From assembly GCA_036429605.1 (NCBI GenBank), contig JAVFKD010000002.1, positions 992,001 through 1,056,000 on the forward strand: a DNA stretch of 64,000 nucleotides. The letters are read 5' to 3'. Made by a program: the position numbers and the translations under genes. Each line of letters opens with the position of its first letter. Within the stretch, counting starts at the first letter, position 1. This document shows, piece after piece, positions 47,406-60,800 of this stretch. The stretch is from Cladobotryum mycophilum (Eukaryota > Ascomycota > Sordariomycetes > Hypocreales > Hypocreaceae). The notes below the pieces were generated by a model. It was not told where the DNA came from, made no database searches, and saw only the letters and a program-made list of their open reading frames with translations.

Positions 47406-49078
47406 TTAGTCAGAGGCCGAGGCTTCTTCACTTTCTAGCGCAGCCTTCTCATCGGCAGTCAGATCCGCCGAAGCCGATCCCATCTGCACAGTCGACATGG
47501 AGATCAAAGCCAAAGCAGCTAGGCCAACACTCATCCAGAAGCCAATCTTGTACTGCTCACGAGGGCTGAGACCCGCCTCTCCCTTGGCTCGCACAGCTTC
47601 GGAAACAGCCGTCTCGGCGATGCCTAGCCAAAAGGCAAGAGAGAGGTAAAGCAGACTGTTGATGAGTCCACTGGCAGCGGCTTGATGCCTCCTGGGCATC
47701 TGAGTCGTGATGAAGACATTTGATGTGTTGAGGGCAATGTCAACACCGATTGTACTGCAGACCATGGCGGGGAAAATGTATGCCCAGTAAAGGAAGCTGG
47801 TTTTTGGGGTACCGTCAACTTGCTCGGGAATCAAGGCGAACAACAAAGAGGTGACAATAGATCCAGCGCACGAGATGAGCATCAAGATGCGGTTGGGGAT
47901 AATATGCAACACAAAGCCTCCTCCAACAGAGAGGATCATACCTCCTACGGCAAGTGGAGAAAACCAGGCCGCCATTAGAAGAGGGCCGATGTGCATCACA
48001 TTTTGGATACTGCGAGAATGGTTAGCCAGACTTCTTTCGAGGGGTTTGTATTTCAGATGGATGACTTACTAATAGCTGGCGTAGAACAAAAACAGACCGA
48101 ATACACCAAAAGAACAAAAGAGGCCAGTAAAGAGGCGTCCCAGATACTTGGGTTTGAACAGGGCAGCGGGAATAAGTGGCCGAGCAGATACCCACCCCTG
48201 CACGTAAAAGGCAGCAGCAAGGAACAGGACACCCAAGATGAATGTGACGTAGATGTAGGGTGTCTTCCAGCCGTGGGGAGCATGGCCTCCATCTGTAAAG
48301 GCATACACAACGAGGACCAGTCCAGGAACAATGGTGAAAACACCCCACCAGTCCATCCGAATAGACGGGTCGTTCTGGTGGAGATGACGCGGGATGGTAA
48401 GCCAACCCGTGACAACAACGACAGAGACGATGATGGCTCCAATCCAGAAGTACCATCGCCAAGTCAGGTATTGGGAGCAAATAGCACCGATGAAGATACC
48501 ACAGAAGAAGCCGACGGAGGCAAAGGCGCCCCAGATGGCAAATACCTTGTTCTTGCGAGGCCCTGGTCTGTATGTTTGTCCCAGTAGGGAGAGGCCAGCA
48601 GGCAGGAATGCAGCCGAACCGATGCCCTGCATGGCGCGGCAAATAATGAGCATCAGGTAGTTCTGGCTGAAGCCACATATAATTGACCAAATCATGAGCC
48701 AGGCATGGCCAGCGAGAAAGACGGTGCGGCCGCCGTAAATGTCACAGGCGCGAGAGAACACCATCAACAGAGATGAGGTGGTTAAGTTGATGACGCCTGC
48801 TGGCCACGTTTGCGAAGCCTCGGGGATATTTAATTCTTTGGATAGAGGGGGAGAATGGTGTTGAAGCCGCTAACGAAGAACTCGCTCATGGTAATGGACA
48901 TGACGACTGTCATAACGAAGCCAATCTCAACGTACCAGTTTGGAAGGGCTGCGGGACGCTCCCGACCCAGGCGTTCGATTTCGGTCTTGTCATAGTATAT
49001 GGGACGGTCCTCGCTGCTGGATGTCCTGCTTGATAGGATACCAGTTTCCTGAACGGATGGCAGCGTCGGTACCCCCAT
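47406..49078 (-). CDS. MFS transporter (DHA2, Atr1/Amf1-like), frameshifted as read
   Basis: Plasma-membrane major-facilitator transporter resembling the yeast aminotriazole-resistance/ammonium-facilitator group. Exon 1 (48070-49078) starts MGVPTLPSVQETG. A 60-nt intron follows (48010-48069, GTAAGT...CGCAG), then exon 2 (47406-48009), joined at ASYYIQN. Typical features are FSRACDIYGGRTVFLAGHAW after helix 2 and the GSAAFLPAGLSLLGQTYRPGPRK motif region. About 14 hydrophobic segments are visible. The frame breaks at a five-G run on the plus strand (48847-48851). The upstream part reads GFNTILP and then hits a stop, while the next frame continues KELNIPEASQTWP. One extra base would give about 537 residues. 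A sequencing or assembly error or a real lesion are both possible. Confidence 0.8.
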
Positions 49079-52000
49079 ATCGACGGTGACGTGAAGGGAT
49101 GTGTGATGAAATGTGTCGGAAGGGTTGGATTGCAGCCGGAATTGAGTAATGGAACTGTCTTGGCGTCTCTGATCCAAGAATGAATGGAAAGTAGCAATAG
49201 GGGGGATTTCCACTCTACTTGTAGATATGATCTTGGGAAAAAAGCTTGGTTTGTCTCAGAGACGTCCCCAGTTGAGGAGACATGCCCACCCATCTTATAA
49301 TGAACGGGACCGGCAACACCCTCGTCACGGCCTTTTAAGAATCTGCCACTAGGACTCTTCTCCACCGAAATCTCTGACCATGTCTTTGACTCTTCCGATG
49401 GGACTCCTGCATTTGCTGGGGGTGGTAGTGGTGGTGGTGGTGGTGCCTCAAAGCGGGCACTCTTCTCAAGGAGGCGAGACCATTGTGGTCTGCAGAGACT
49501 GCAACTTGACTTCCGTATTTGGACAATAAAGGGCAAGTCGCTGGTAGTATCCAAATAGGTACGACAATGATTCGGGGCCTAGATATTAATTGATAGCCAT
49601 AAGAGGGTCCCATCGCGTAATCGATAGGATGCTAGGATTTGTCAAAGGAGCCAGGCGAAAGAAGGCCGGTTTTCGGTTAGGAATGAGTCTCCCAGAGCAT
49701 GTCCGTCCTTAGAATGGGCAATAGTTGTCATTGGCAAGTTTCGGTGGGAACGACATGAGCCTTGGCTTCCTGTTGAAGTTAGGGTGGGGCAATTTTATGC
49801 GAGAGCCAACGGTAGTGCCTTACATAAACCTGTCCAAGCCTTTACTGCTTTGGCCTTTGCCATAAACACTTAAATCCCATCTATTACATATAGGATTCCT
49901 TTGTCATCGTATGACAATGGCATTGCTCGCCTTGGATTGGACCCCCCCCCAAGTTGGGCGTTTCTCGGCTTTGAGTCAAATCAAATTGGCAACCCAAGTT
50001 CAAGCACGGCAAATGTCTTTCCAGGTGTCGCCCCTCCCCCCTTCTCGCTCTCGAATCTTCGGTCCCCGAGACAGCCCAACTGGGTCTCTCGTTTGATGAA
50101 GTTGTCTCGGTGGGGCTGGCATATTGCACCCCAAGGACTGTGTGAGAAAGGTTGGTAACACCGAATTTTCGACGCAGTTCATACGGAGCGGTGATGCCAG
50201 CACAACAGGAGAAATGCGGTTAGGCGGAGACGAGAAAAAGTTCAATTTTTCCATCTTCACGAATCATGATTGTCTCTAGACCCATATGTTAAAACGGTTC
50301 GGCTTTAACCCTGTCGAGGTCAATGCATCGAGCGGTTCGGTTTACTCCTTTTGAGGAAAGATTATTAGTCGGGTCGTGGATCCGGTTACCGTGCCGTTCA
50401 AACATTCTAGATGCAGAGATCGACTAGTTCATCGTTGCTGTTCCCGTATCAGTACCGGCATGTCCCCCAATTCGTAGGTTTGTAGAGGCAAGAAAATTGT
50501 ATGTATGCAGCCTCGCGAGTGATGCTTTGTTGGCATGTGAGGCTGCAAGTGGGGGAAGAGAGAAATGAACGGTCCGACATGGTTGCTTACATGTGCAGAA
50601 TCACCCTCTTGGCCTCCCTACTCGATCCGATTCTGGCGTTGATCCCTACTTTGTATCGAAGGAGCCATCTTATCTGAACAATGTCAGCGTCAACGTGGAG
50701 AATCATGATGCAAGCAGCACAAACGTGGGTAAGCAGAGCGCAAAACTTGACTCATGTCTAACGCATACCAGATTTGCGTGAGATGCCGCCACCCCATCCA
50801 TGTTTGCCATAAAGCTTTCGGCTTTTGGATATTATGCAAACAGCCCAAAACATTGATGCTTTGGCCAACGAAACCGCCCGTGTTAGCCTCGAAGCCTCAG
50901 ATCTCGCATTGCAGATCTAGGCAAACGCCCAAAAAGCTCGGTCAACTCGGGTATCAACCAGACAAAGTGCCTTGTTCCCATCTTCGGTACCAATGGGGAC
51001 AGGGATGATGATTGCAAGAGGAGGGGGAGGGAAGGGAGAGGGAGAGAAAATTGATCCGCGCATGCATAATCTTCTCGGCTAGGGCCGCAGGGGAACGGCT
51101 TCTTGGCAAGGCACAACAATTCCGAACAAGATGGTGTGTTACATTGTCTCTCTCTCAGGTTCCAGTGTTGAAGATGTGTGTGTTTATGCATCCAAGTTAG
51201 GCTACCCCTCAACAGGAGCTTCAGCTACGAGGTACCCTAAAATACGCCTCTAGCATACAGGTCGGCAAGTGTCAAGGTGTCTCCTCTGCTCCTGCACAAG
51301 TTGTTTCCCCCCGAGAACGTCCCTTCCCTGCGTGCATCATTCTTCTCTCATCCTTGTCTTTCAATTTCTTCACTTTTCTCCATCATCCAAAGGCGCCTTT
51401 ACCCAATTGGCATTTAGAGAAATTCCGAGGCGGAGACAGCGTCGCATTTGAGGCCTGATTCGGAAAAGGACGAAGGACATGTATGACGAGAGAAGAGGAT
51501 ACGCCAGAAGCTCTAATGTCTCGGGTCCACGGCAAAAAGATTTTTTGCAAGTTGACAGTCCGCCCGAAGTGAGACAAAGAGAAGGAAAAAAAAGAAAAGA
51601 AAAGAAAAGAAAAGAAAAGAAAAGAAAAGAAAAGAAAAGAAAAGAAAAGAAAAGAAATTGAAGCTATTTATCTGTAGGAAGAAGACTTTGTACGCGTATT
51701 ACCGAATTACGAGGACCGAGGCAATAGTTTGAGGTTGAATATTGAACATCTTGCCCGCCCTCTTCCCGCCGCAGAGTTACTAAGATGAGTGGCATATCTC
51801 GGACTCGGTATGTAGTGATAATTATATGACGCCATGATTACCTATAGTAGGATGATCTCTTTCTACAGGGTGCTTTGTAAAGTCTCCAGTGACTACCACC
51901 TACAGTAGTACCTTGGGTATGTGAGGATCGTCCCGCTGTGAAGGAATCGGCGGAGATGAGAAGCACTGAAAATATTTAGTTTGTACATGTAGATGGATCT

Positions 52001-52409
52001 TTTGGTCATTACACATGGAACTCGAGGGGCATTTGGAATTAATTAATGAATTAATCAATCAATCAATCAGTCCAATGGTTCTTCATCAAGAGCTCTAAAG
52101 AGTCTTGCGAGTTCTACTAATAATACAGCATAACTTTTTTTGGTCTATCCAAGACAGATCGCCCGGACCGGCCTAGAGACCACAGACACAGAGAGACCTT
52201 GTCTCATTACCACCGCCCTGTCATTCGCGCATTAATTCTCCAAAACAAAAAGCAAAGCGTCGCACTCATAAAATCTTCCATCTCTATCTTTCCCATTTCT
52301 TTCATCCATGTCTTACATCCTCCTCAACAAAAAAACAAAAAAAGGATCGCCTGGCTTATCGTAAAAAAAAAGAAAAAAGGGAAGAAAACAAAATAGCATT
52401 CTTTTTTTT
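49079..52409. other. 3.3-kb intergenic region
   Basis: Upstream of the MFS gene and downstream of the CE5 esterase gene. Visible features are an ACC/CCA run on the minus strand near 49420-49445, the AAAAG tandem at 51588-51657, an ATTAAT/AATCA repeat near 52040-52068 and a poly-A stretch just after the esterase stop. No gene is supported. Confidence 0.45.
51588..51657. repeat. Pentanucleotide tandem (AAAAG)n
   Basis: About fourteen AAAAG units, nearly perfect, in a gene-free region. It creates a lysine-rich false frame on the plus strand. Confidence 0.9.
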
Positions 52410-53544
52410 TTACAACATGATCTGAGACAGCGTGGTGGTCAGGACGGCCAAGACCGCGGCGCCAAAGAAGAGGCTGTTGGCGGGGGCCATGACCGCTGCG
52501 GCGGCATTCTTCTCGGTCGTGGGCTTGGGCTGGCCCGCGCTGGAGAGGGTGTTTGATGGCGTGGGGGAGGTGGTCGTGAAGGTTGCGTTGGCACCAGAGG
52601 GTGGTGCGCCGCCGCTGGTCTTGTTGTTGTTGCTGCCGGCGTTGAACTTGTCGACGACGTACTTTGTGATCTCGTCGCCGTACTTGGTAATGTACAGGTG
52701 GTGAACCGTCATGTTCTTTCCGCCGTCGCAGTAGATGTCGTCAAAGTCGCAGTAGGAGATGAGCTTGTCGGCGAACTTGAGGCAGGGGGCTGTGTTGTTT
52801 CGGATGAAGATCTAGTTTGTCGATCAAAGTCAGCGGCTGGAACATGATGATCCCTTTTTTCTTCTGGGCTTTGCACACATCACACATCACACATCATACA
52901 TCATCCCCTGTGAGTATGCGTGTGGCGGACCGAAGGTGAAGGTGCGGCAAGGGAGGGAGAGACATAGAGGGGGGGTGCTTACTCCGTTTCTGACACTTGT
53001 GCCCCTGTCGTAGGTCAGGTTGGCAACATGGGTAGGATCACCGTAGAGAGCAACGGCAACGACTGTGATGGTGGGAAAGTGATTAGTACGATACACTCTC
53101 TCTTGAGATACTTGACACATTAAAAAACTCACCATTGTCCAAGGTAGCAGCAGAAACAGGAGGATCGGCATCATAAGGGTCACCGATACCACCGCAGATG
53201 GTATCCATGCTAATGTGCGCACCCTGCGAGTATCCAAAGATGGCCATCTTGGAGTCGGGGCAGGCCTGCTTGTAGTCGCCCAGGACCTTGTGCATGGCCT
53301 GGACGCCCTTGGTCTCGGACTCGCCGTAGTTGTCGAGCGTCGCCGGGTAATCGATGGGAGCGACAACGCTGTCGGGGATGAGCTCTTGGATCTTGTCGGT
53401 GATGACCTGCGTGGTGCCAGGGCCTGGGTCCTCCAAGCTGCCGCGGGCGACGACCATGTAGAGGCCCTTGGCGCAAGCTGGCTGGGCTGCCTCGACCGCT
53501 GAGCCGGCGGCGAGCAAAGCCATGGACAGAGAAATTCCTCGCAT
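52410..53544 (-). CDS. Secreted CE5 esterase (cutinase/acetylxylan esterase), probably GPI-anchored
   Basis: Alpha/beta-hydrolase acting on cutin or acetylated xylan outside the cell. Three exons (53133-53544, 52983-53062, 52410-52811; introns of 70 and 171 nt) give 297 residues. The signal peptide is about residues 1-20 (MRGISLSMALLAAGSAVEAA). The nucleophile motif GYSQG is at 104-108 with Ser106. The Asp of the DDIYC segment (about 189) and His201/202 complete a likely triad. Conserved Cys at about 24, 95, 117, 174, 185 and 192 fit the family's disulphides. After residue 215 a Ser/Thr/Asn/Pro-rich linker leads to a hydrophobic C-terminus (SLFFGAAVLAVLTTTLSQIM) that resembles a GPI-attachment signal. 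Cutinase and acetylxylan esterase cannot be separated by eye. Confidence 0.9.
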
Positions 53545-55043
53545 GATGAATTGTGTTTGTTTCTTTTTCTTTTCTTTTCTTTCTTTCTTTGCTTTTGCTT
53601 TGGTAGTGGATGTAAGTGAGCTTTGGATGGTAGCGAAGGAGGTGGAATGTCCCTTGGGCTTCTTCTCAGTCGACGCACGCAAACAACTTGAGATGAGGAA
53701 TGAAGAGAATAAAATAAAATAAAAGTGATGCACCACCTCCAACAAATTCCGGGGAAAAGAGCTCAATATATAAAGTAATAAATCCTACGGATCGACCAGG
53801 ACCGGGGAAAGCTTTTTTTTACGTTAGTTTTCTACGTCAACCTTTTTCTCTCTCTTTCTTCCTGCATCAAGCAAGCAAGCAAACAAGCTTCGGATCCGAG
53901 CGTGCCTGAAAGTGAAAAAAAAGCTCCTCCCCCATGCAACCCCAAAGCAAACTATGCCCGAAACTCTTGTCCGTCCGTCTCCAGCCATGGCCTTGGCGTC
54001 CCAAAGCAGCAGCTAAAATCCGTCTGGAAAAACTCATGGAATCGGTGACCCCCGGCGCGTAACCACTAAGAGTCTTTCTCCAATGGCTCTGTTTATTCAA
54101 AAGGGCGCGGACTGTGTTAGTCGTCGAGGTAGCAGTAAAGATAGTTGATAAGTAGTACTAGCAGTATTGGTTTTTTTGTCCGACCATCCCCCACACGAAA
54201 AAGTCCACAAGGAGCAATACATTGGGATGGCTGCGCCCCCCGGATGTCATTCAACGAAAGCAAAACAAACCCTTACCCGATAGGTGCAGCTGCAGCTTCC
54301 TGTGGGAACGAGGCTTGAAAGTGCTGCGTGTTAGCTGAGGACTGCGTGTGAGCTGAAGCCAGCGTGGTGTGTTGTTGGCCATGTGTCAAGTCTGTATGGA
54401 GAAAAGGCTGATTGCACCCATCTAGTATATAGAGTTCCTATACAAATGCTTAATGCACATACTCATAATGCAAGGGAAAAAGCTTGTAAGAACTAGATGG
54501 TAAGAAAAAGAAGAAAACACCTTGATTAGGGAACCTTAGGCTACATAGTACACTCAATCATGCAAAACACGCAATGCCATCCCATCCTGATGAAGAATGC
54601 GACAAGGGAACCCCTGTCTCTTCGGATATCTGCTAGCCGATGAATCCTCCATGCCCCTCCGCCACCACCGAGCCACCACCCACCTAATTGCCTCGGATGG
54701 GGGAGAGCGGTGGCTCGGCGAGGCCCTTTCATTATTAAGATGCCCATCGCCAACACCCGCCCCGTTCCGCCCGCAATCAACATCCATCACCGATACGACG
54801 AGAGCCCCCGTGGGAGCTCAGGGTGGAAGGGGAGCCATAGGTTAGGCGCTAGATCGGGGAATCTCGTGAGGGTTGACTGGCGCCCCTTCCCCCTTCTCAC
54901 CATCTGAACCCTCGGGGGGCTCTCGTCTTCATTTCCCGATAGTAATCGCAGCTGCCAGCCACTCCGTCCCACACACTTCTCACCCCCCCCCCATCATCAC
55001 TCACCACCTCACCTCACCTCACCTCAACATTCGAGCGTTGACT
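53545..55043. other. 1.5-kb intergenic region
   Basis: The promoter of the esterase gene lies at the start, with a CTTTT/TTTCT-rich leader at about 53560-53600. The remainder has only small frames. A run of CACCTCACCTCACCTCA units near 55005-55025 borders the HET gene stop. Confidence 0.45.
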
Positions 55044-57419
55044 TTAGATGAGCTCATACTCGAGGTGGCCATAGACCTGACCGCTCGGCATCACATATCC
55101 CAAGTACAGCTCCGGTCTTCTAATGTCCTCCCAGAGCCAGCCCGACTTGAAGCAGTCTGGCTTTGCCAAAAAGTCAATCATCTCGCCATAGAGCGTGACG
55201 CGACCAATTCGTCTATATCTCAAACCGTCCGTGTCAAGTCTCAAAAGTAGCCCGTGAGCTTCACTAAGTTGGTAGGTCCACGGGGGAATGTGCTCTTGAC
55301 AAAAAACGTGGCAGCGTAGAATGGCCACGACGACTGCTGTGGGTTCATTGTCCGGATGTAGATAATCCACGTCGTCCATGTGTAGCTTGATGTTGGGTTT
55401 GTTGACAAATCCCCAGACATCATCCATCAGAGCAAGGTTAAGCTCAAATTTATTTGGAGCAAAACGCATATGGGCTGCGGGGTAACAAGTCAACAATGCT
55501 GGCATGAGAGGGCTCTGCATTCGTATGACTCGATTCGACCCCCAGAACGAAAGCGATTCCGGGATGGAGTCTCCAAATGGATATATACCTAGTACCTGTG
55601 CTGTCCAGCATTTCTTGAAACTTGGGGTCCTTTCCTCTCCCAAGTACTCGGTATCGGCGTCCCACTCATCATCCAGCTCCAAAGACCACTCAATCCGGAA
55701 CAGGGATATGGCACCTACAGGCCGTACTGAGATCCATGACCATGAAGGAGAAGCCTGTAAACCCGTGTATTTGTTCTTCCTTGAATGCTCCGAGTGCCAT
55801 AGAAGATCTTGAAGAAGCCATTCATCCCAGAGCCCAAAGTAGTTCCTAGCTGGATCTTTGTTCGTAGCGGTCGCAAACATGCGCGCCATGACGTTTGAGG
55901 CAAAGACTAGGTCTCCTGCGCGGTGAAAGTTGCGCGATTGGAACATCTTGGCAAGCCCCATCCATCTAGTGCGTTGCATCTGTGGCTGGTTCGCCAAATT
56001 GGAAATGTCGTAAACTGTCATCTGTCCATCGTCGTCCGCAGGGGGTAGCTCCTAATCGTACCCTGTGCAAGACTGGTTAGCAGCCCAGCGGCCGCCATCG
56101 GTGTTCGAGTACCACCAGAATTGGTCATCAGCCCAAGAGAGAATCCGTTGAGAAGCAAACATCTGCGTCCACTGCCAACCTTCGTTGAGAAGTGGCAAAC
56201 GCTTTACCTGCCGACAATAAGACATATTGTCCACTAGTCGATAAGTGCTCGGCATAAGGCGACATTTGTTCATATCCATCCACTGGGGTTCGATAATGCA
56301 AGGGATGCCGGATGCTTGGAAATCCGAGAAAGGACTCTTGCTTGTCTTGTTGCCAGTAACGGCCAGAGTGAAAGCGGACTGATGATAAATGTCAAAAAGA
56401 CTTTGTAGTTCCTTGTGTCTACCCTCTGTGCCATCGTGGGAAAGATAGGGGTCGTCAATCCAAACCAAGTGGATTCCGAGTTGACACAGTACAGAAAAGG
56501 CCTGCTGTAGCCATACAGGCATGGTTTTCCAGAGTACAGGTTTCTGGAAACGCTGAGATCCTGGCCTTGAGCTAAATAGAGACTTTTTCTTGTCCAAACC
56601 ATAGTGATGGCAGATGGTAACGTAGGTGAGTCTAGGTTCTTGCTTGGCGACCTTGCCTGCCTCGATGACGATACAAGATCTGGGCTTACGCTTGTGTGTA
56701 ATGTCGATGAGGAACTCTGGGAATTTGATGTTTTCGCAATCTTGATCATTTGTGGAGATGCCGGCTCGATACCATCCTCGGATCCTGGATATCGTCGTCT
56801 CCTTGTCCACGGCCCGAAGCCAGGTCTTAGCTTGGTCACGGCCTTCAAGGTCTACACCAGTTAGTAAAACGTCCCCCGCAAGGACTAGGCAACGTACCAA
56901 AGACACTGAAAGAAGTCAAATCCTGACAATACAAGTACTCAATAGAGACGGCAGTGCTGGCAAAGAAAACAAGTCCAAGGCGAAAGGTGCCCCAGCCAGG
57001 CCGAAAATCCACCGTCAGAACTATATGCGTCTGTTGCAGGTTCAGGTGAAAGACTCCATCCGATGTTTTGTCAATGCTGTTCCAAATAATGGCACAGCAA
57101 GGGCAATTCTGGTTATTTGTAGCTAGCTCAGAGAGGCTATGGTGGAGGTTCCAAGCTGGGCTGTCTCTGAATCCCTGGGTCGCATAGCGTCCGGCCAACG
57201 TGTTGAAGTCGACGTAATTGAAGACAATATGAGGATTCTCTAGAATAGGGAACAAGTCCGTCGCAGAGAAGAACTCTTGGCATTTGAGGCAAAGCTGCCC
57301 CTGCGTCTGTTAGAGCAGGTCGACGGTCAGTACTGGCCATAAGTCAAGAGAAGGGGTAAATAGGACACTCCTAATGCAAGTATCCCGTATCAAAAGAAAC
57401 TGTAAGATTAACTTACCAT
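55044..57419 (-). CDS. HET-domain (heterokaryon incompatibility) protein with an in-frame TAG
   Basis: Member of the HET-domain family that mediates non-self recognition and cell death in filamentous fungi. The model has ATG alone as the coding part of exon 1 (57417-57419), then 56898-57300 and 55044-56851, with introns 57301-57416 and 56852-56897 (GTACGT...CTAAC...TGTAG). The N-terminus has two Cys pairs (LCLKCQ and CPCC). HET-like blocks follow: LTYVTICHHYGLD, LGIHLVWIDDPYLSHDG, LFDIYHQSAFTLAV, and LLNEGWQWTQMFASQRILSW. A TAG at 56052-56054 interrupts the frame after residue CTGYD; the same frame then continues for about 335 codons with a typical HET C-terminal PSWSWISV segment. The full frame is 738 codons. 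Either this allele is truncated to about 400 residues or the stop is an error. Confidence 0.78.
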
Positions 57420-57842
57420 GGTTTCAAAGCCCTCAGCCCTTCTTTGTAACTTGGATGCGGGTTGCTGCAGAGTTTGCAGTGTTTGTGGATGGACGCGGGG
57501 AGGGCAAAGAAGAGGAAAGAAGAAACAACTGCAATGGGCTGGCAGATATTTGCATCATGTGCCCCTTATGGCTACCCAAAAAACTCGCCAAGGTCAGTGC
57601 AGCAGCCCTAATGAGTCAACGAAAGTCCGCTACCAGTTGACAACCCCCTGGCTCTACTGCATGGATACCACCTACTACCTAACGATTGCCCCAGGGAGCA
57701 GCTGATCTCTACTTCATTCATCAACGCATTACTTCAGCAACTGCTGTATAACATTACATTTCCATCGCAACATACAAGTACACCATCATCCCCTTGATCT
57801 TCAGATCATCTTGATCCAAATCTTCTCTTAGTTTACCACTTT
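57420..57842. other. Divergent promoter between HET gene and the transposon-split gene
   Basis: The 423 bases hold two divergent promoters. A CT/CA-rich leader (about 57700-57842) precedes the ATG at 57843. No other feature is seen. Confidence 0.5.
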
Positions 57843-60800
57843 ATGCATCATTTGATGCCTCGGTTGAGTCAGTTTCAACCCAGAATCCCCTTACTCCCCT
57901 CCTCTCAGGCGCGCTCTATTCCACCCTTTCGCTTGGCAAGTAAGATGATTTACCCTTCCCTGTATCAAGTACATCGAGTGTTCATCACTAACGTCCCTTC
58001 CAGGGCAGCATCCCGATCAATCAAGTCAAGTTTGCCACCTTAACTTGCGAGACTTGATGACCGCGAGGGCCAGACTTGTTAGACTTGCTAGAATTGATTG
58101 AACTTGGTAGGCTTGATAGGGCGAGACTATTCCCAACAGGTCAAGGTCATGTAATGCTATAATACTGAATTTCTCTTAGTGTTAAAGTGTATTTTATCAA
58201 GTGAAGCTATTCATAACCGATCAATACTATCGTGGGACTCTGGTATCCAGATTTCTTTGGTATTAAAGCTGATTTATACACTGCCTGGCCTTTTTGGTAT
58301 AGCAAAGCCGCCCCCAAGCGAAATTGCACCAGTCCGTAGCCAGTTCTTCAAGCATTGTAGCATCTCGAGTGTTGACGACCTCATTGAGAGCCGTTAAGAT
58401 GATAGCGTTAGCTTGCAGAGGCTGAAGGCTCTCTCGCAGTCTGCTGCCATCGCGGGAACTACAAGCAAGTCTAATGCAAGCTTGCTAAGGGTTAGGAAGG
58501 CCTGCTGCTGTGATATCCACCATTTAACAGGATCTTCAACGCCTTGCAAATCAAGGTCAAGGTATTTTTCTAGCTCTGAGATATTATTAAGTGACTGGGC
58601 CTTGCTCTTTCCAAGCCATTACTCATAGGGATCATTTTCCTTTACCCGTAAAGCTACCGTCAAGAAATCCTCGTTATTTGAAGGCTAATTATATATATTA
58701 GTATCATTGTCATGAGAGTACCAACGCTCCCAGTAGTTCGTAAGGCTCTTCTTAGCATCACAAAGCCATATCAACTGCTCATCGCTATCCCACATTCGCT
58801 CAAGCCATCGAATATTATATTCAGGATTGAGGATTATTACTGCAGCAAAAAGAGATGATTCCCCAAGCCGAATATAATAGTCATTAAGCTTTTGCCATAC
58901 AATTGTAATAGAAAGTCGAAGATATGCTTTGGAGCTCTTTCGAAGGGAAGAGTACTGCTCAGACTGTAATATAGAGCTTAAGTATTCTTCTCTTGTGTGT
59001 ACAGGGAGTGTGGTTATTATATTCGTTCGAGAGGATCGTGATCTTGGGCTTTGAGGCCGTAACATTGATTCGAGGCGGGAAACAGTTCGTTGAGAGCGAC
59101 GAGGTTCAGCAGATAGTGCGATTTGCATTTGGCTTTCAGTCTCTTCGATTTCCTCGTCAGTTGGCGATGTATATATAGCTTTCCAATCCTCAAGGTGTTG
59201 AAGCAGAAACTCAATGCCGGCTAGAACCTCCCAAAGGCGCCCATGGCTACCTCCTTTACCCCATCCTTGACAACGCATTGTTTGCATATATAGAGGTTCA
59301 AGGATTGCCTTGATCTCTATTAGAATTCGCCAATCCTCATGACTGAGAACATTATCCTAATGGATACATATCTAAGGGTTAGTACTAAACTAATGATCGT
59401 TAATAAAGGCTTAGATATGTGCCCGCTTAAGAAGAGCACGTTCGATCATTAGATATGTAGAATTCCACCTTGTCTCGTTGTTTGTAACAAGCTCAAGCTC
59501 TTGAGATAATACATCTAATAAAGTAAAGACACTATCATCATTAACTTCTTCGGCTGCTTTCTTGAATTGCTCGCTTCGTTGAGGCGAGGCCCGAATAAAT
59601 ATAACGATATTATAAAGCTTTCCAACAGGGCCTTTCTTTCTCCAATAACGAAGATTATCATCAAGGCGATCGGCCATATAATAAAGCTATGACTCTTGCT
59701 CAAAGGCTTCACTATCTTCGTGATATAAAAAAGCACGGCCAACGAGATTGAGAATGTGGCCATAACATCGCATTCGCCTCTCTTCTGCATCAATTGAAGT
59801 CATCCGCGGGTCCAGTTAATGAAAGAGACTTCGAGTACAGGTATCGTTATTTGAGGCATTGTCAGATATAACGGTACCGATTCGATTGTTAATATCCCAG
59901 TCTTGTATAGCCTGTAGAAGGGTATTTGCAAGATTCTCTCCAGTATGAGCTCCTGATTGCTGCCGAAGAGCAAGAAGGCGTTGTTGTTGCTTTCCACTAT
60001 GATCAAGGAAGTGTCCTGTAACAGCCATTATCGCGAGTCGATTCGGTAAGGTCCATAGATCAAACCCAAGATGTATTCTTGTAATAGCGTTATGCATCTC
60101 GGCTTAAATGATTCCTTTCTTTAAGTTGAATAAGGACTTAAGGCTATACCGCTGTCTTATTCTACTCCACGAGATCTAGCTTATTACATCGGGTTCAAGT
60201 TGGTAGCTGAATTCTCGAATATATGGATCCTCGAAGACCGAGAACGGTAGATCGTTATTGATCAAGAAAGCAAGGAGAAGCTCTTCAAGCTTTTGTATAT
60301 ATGATCGTGTATGAAGCGTCTCTTTATTCCGAGGTCGTTTGAACGGAGCAGGGGTAGTATTAGCTTGTGAGCTAGAAGATGAGTCGGTTATATTATGCTC
60401 TTCGATACGGTGTTTCTTTTTGAGATGATCAGTTGCAGCAGTTATTGCCGCTGATTTAAGAGGCTTAAGGAGGCTCCCATCTTCATCACATCGTCGACAT
60501 ATCCAAAACACATCGCCTACACAATATAAATCAGTATACAAAGGTATATAATATAAGAAGGGATTTTTTATTTTAGGAGGAGATACCTGGCTTGTTATCC
60601 GCAAGAATCTCCTGAACAAAGAGCCCTTCCTTTCTGATCCAGCTTGTACGACCTCTTGACCCCTTTCTTGATATCATTTCCTCAAGGACAAAGCGGCGGC
60701 CTCGCCATATTGCAGTCGGGAGGTTCTCGATTGTATCGCGGCCGTTGGGGTTAAAATCGGACAATGGGGTAACTTGCGATGCAGTAGCGAATTGCGAATG

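Noticed and set aside
51588..51657. Regular repeat array that might suggest CRISPR
   Set aside because: A simple AAAAG tandem without spacers, in a eukaryotic genome.
59340..59413. Possible intron in the transposase (TACTAAC and TTAG present)
   Set aside because: No suitable donor upstream; reading the four stops as former Gln codons keeps the frame continuous with family-like sequence.
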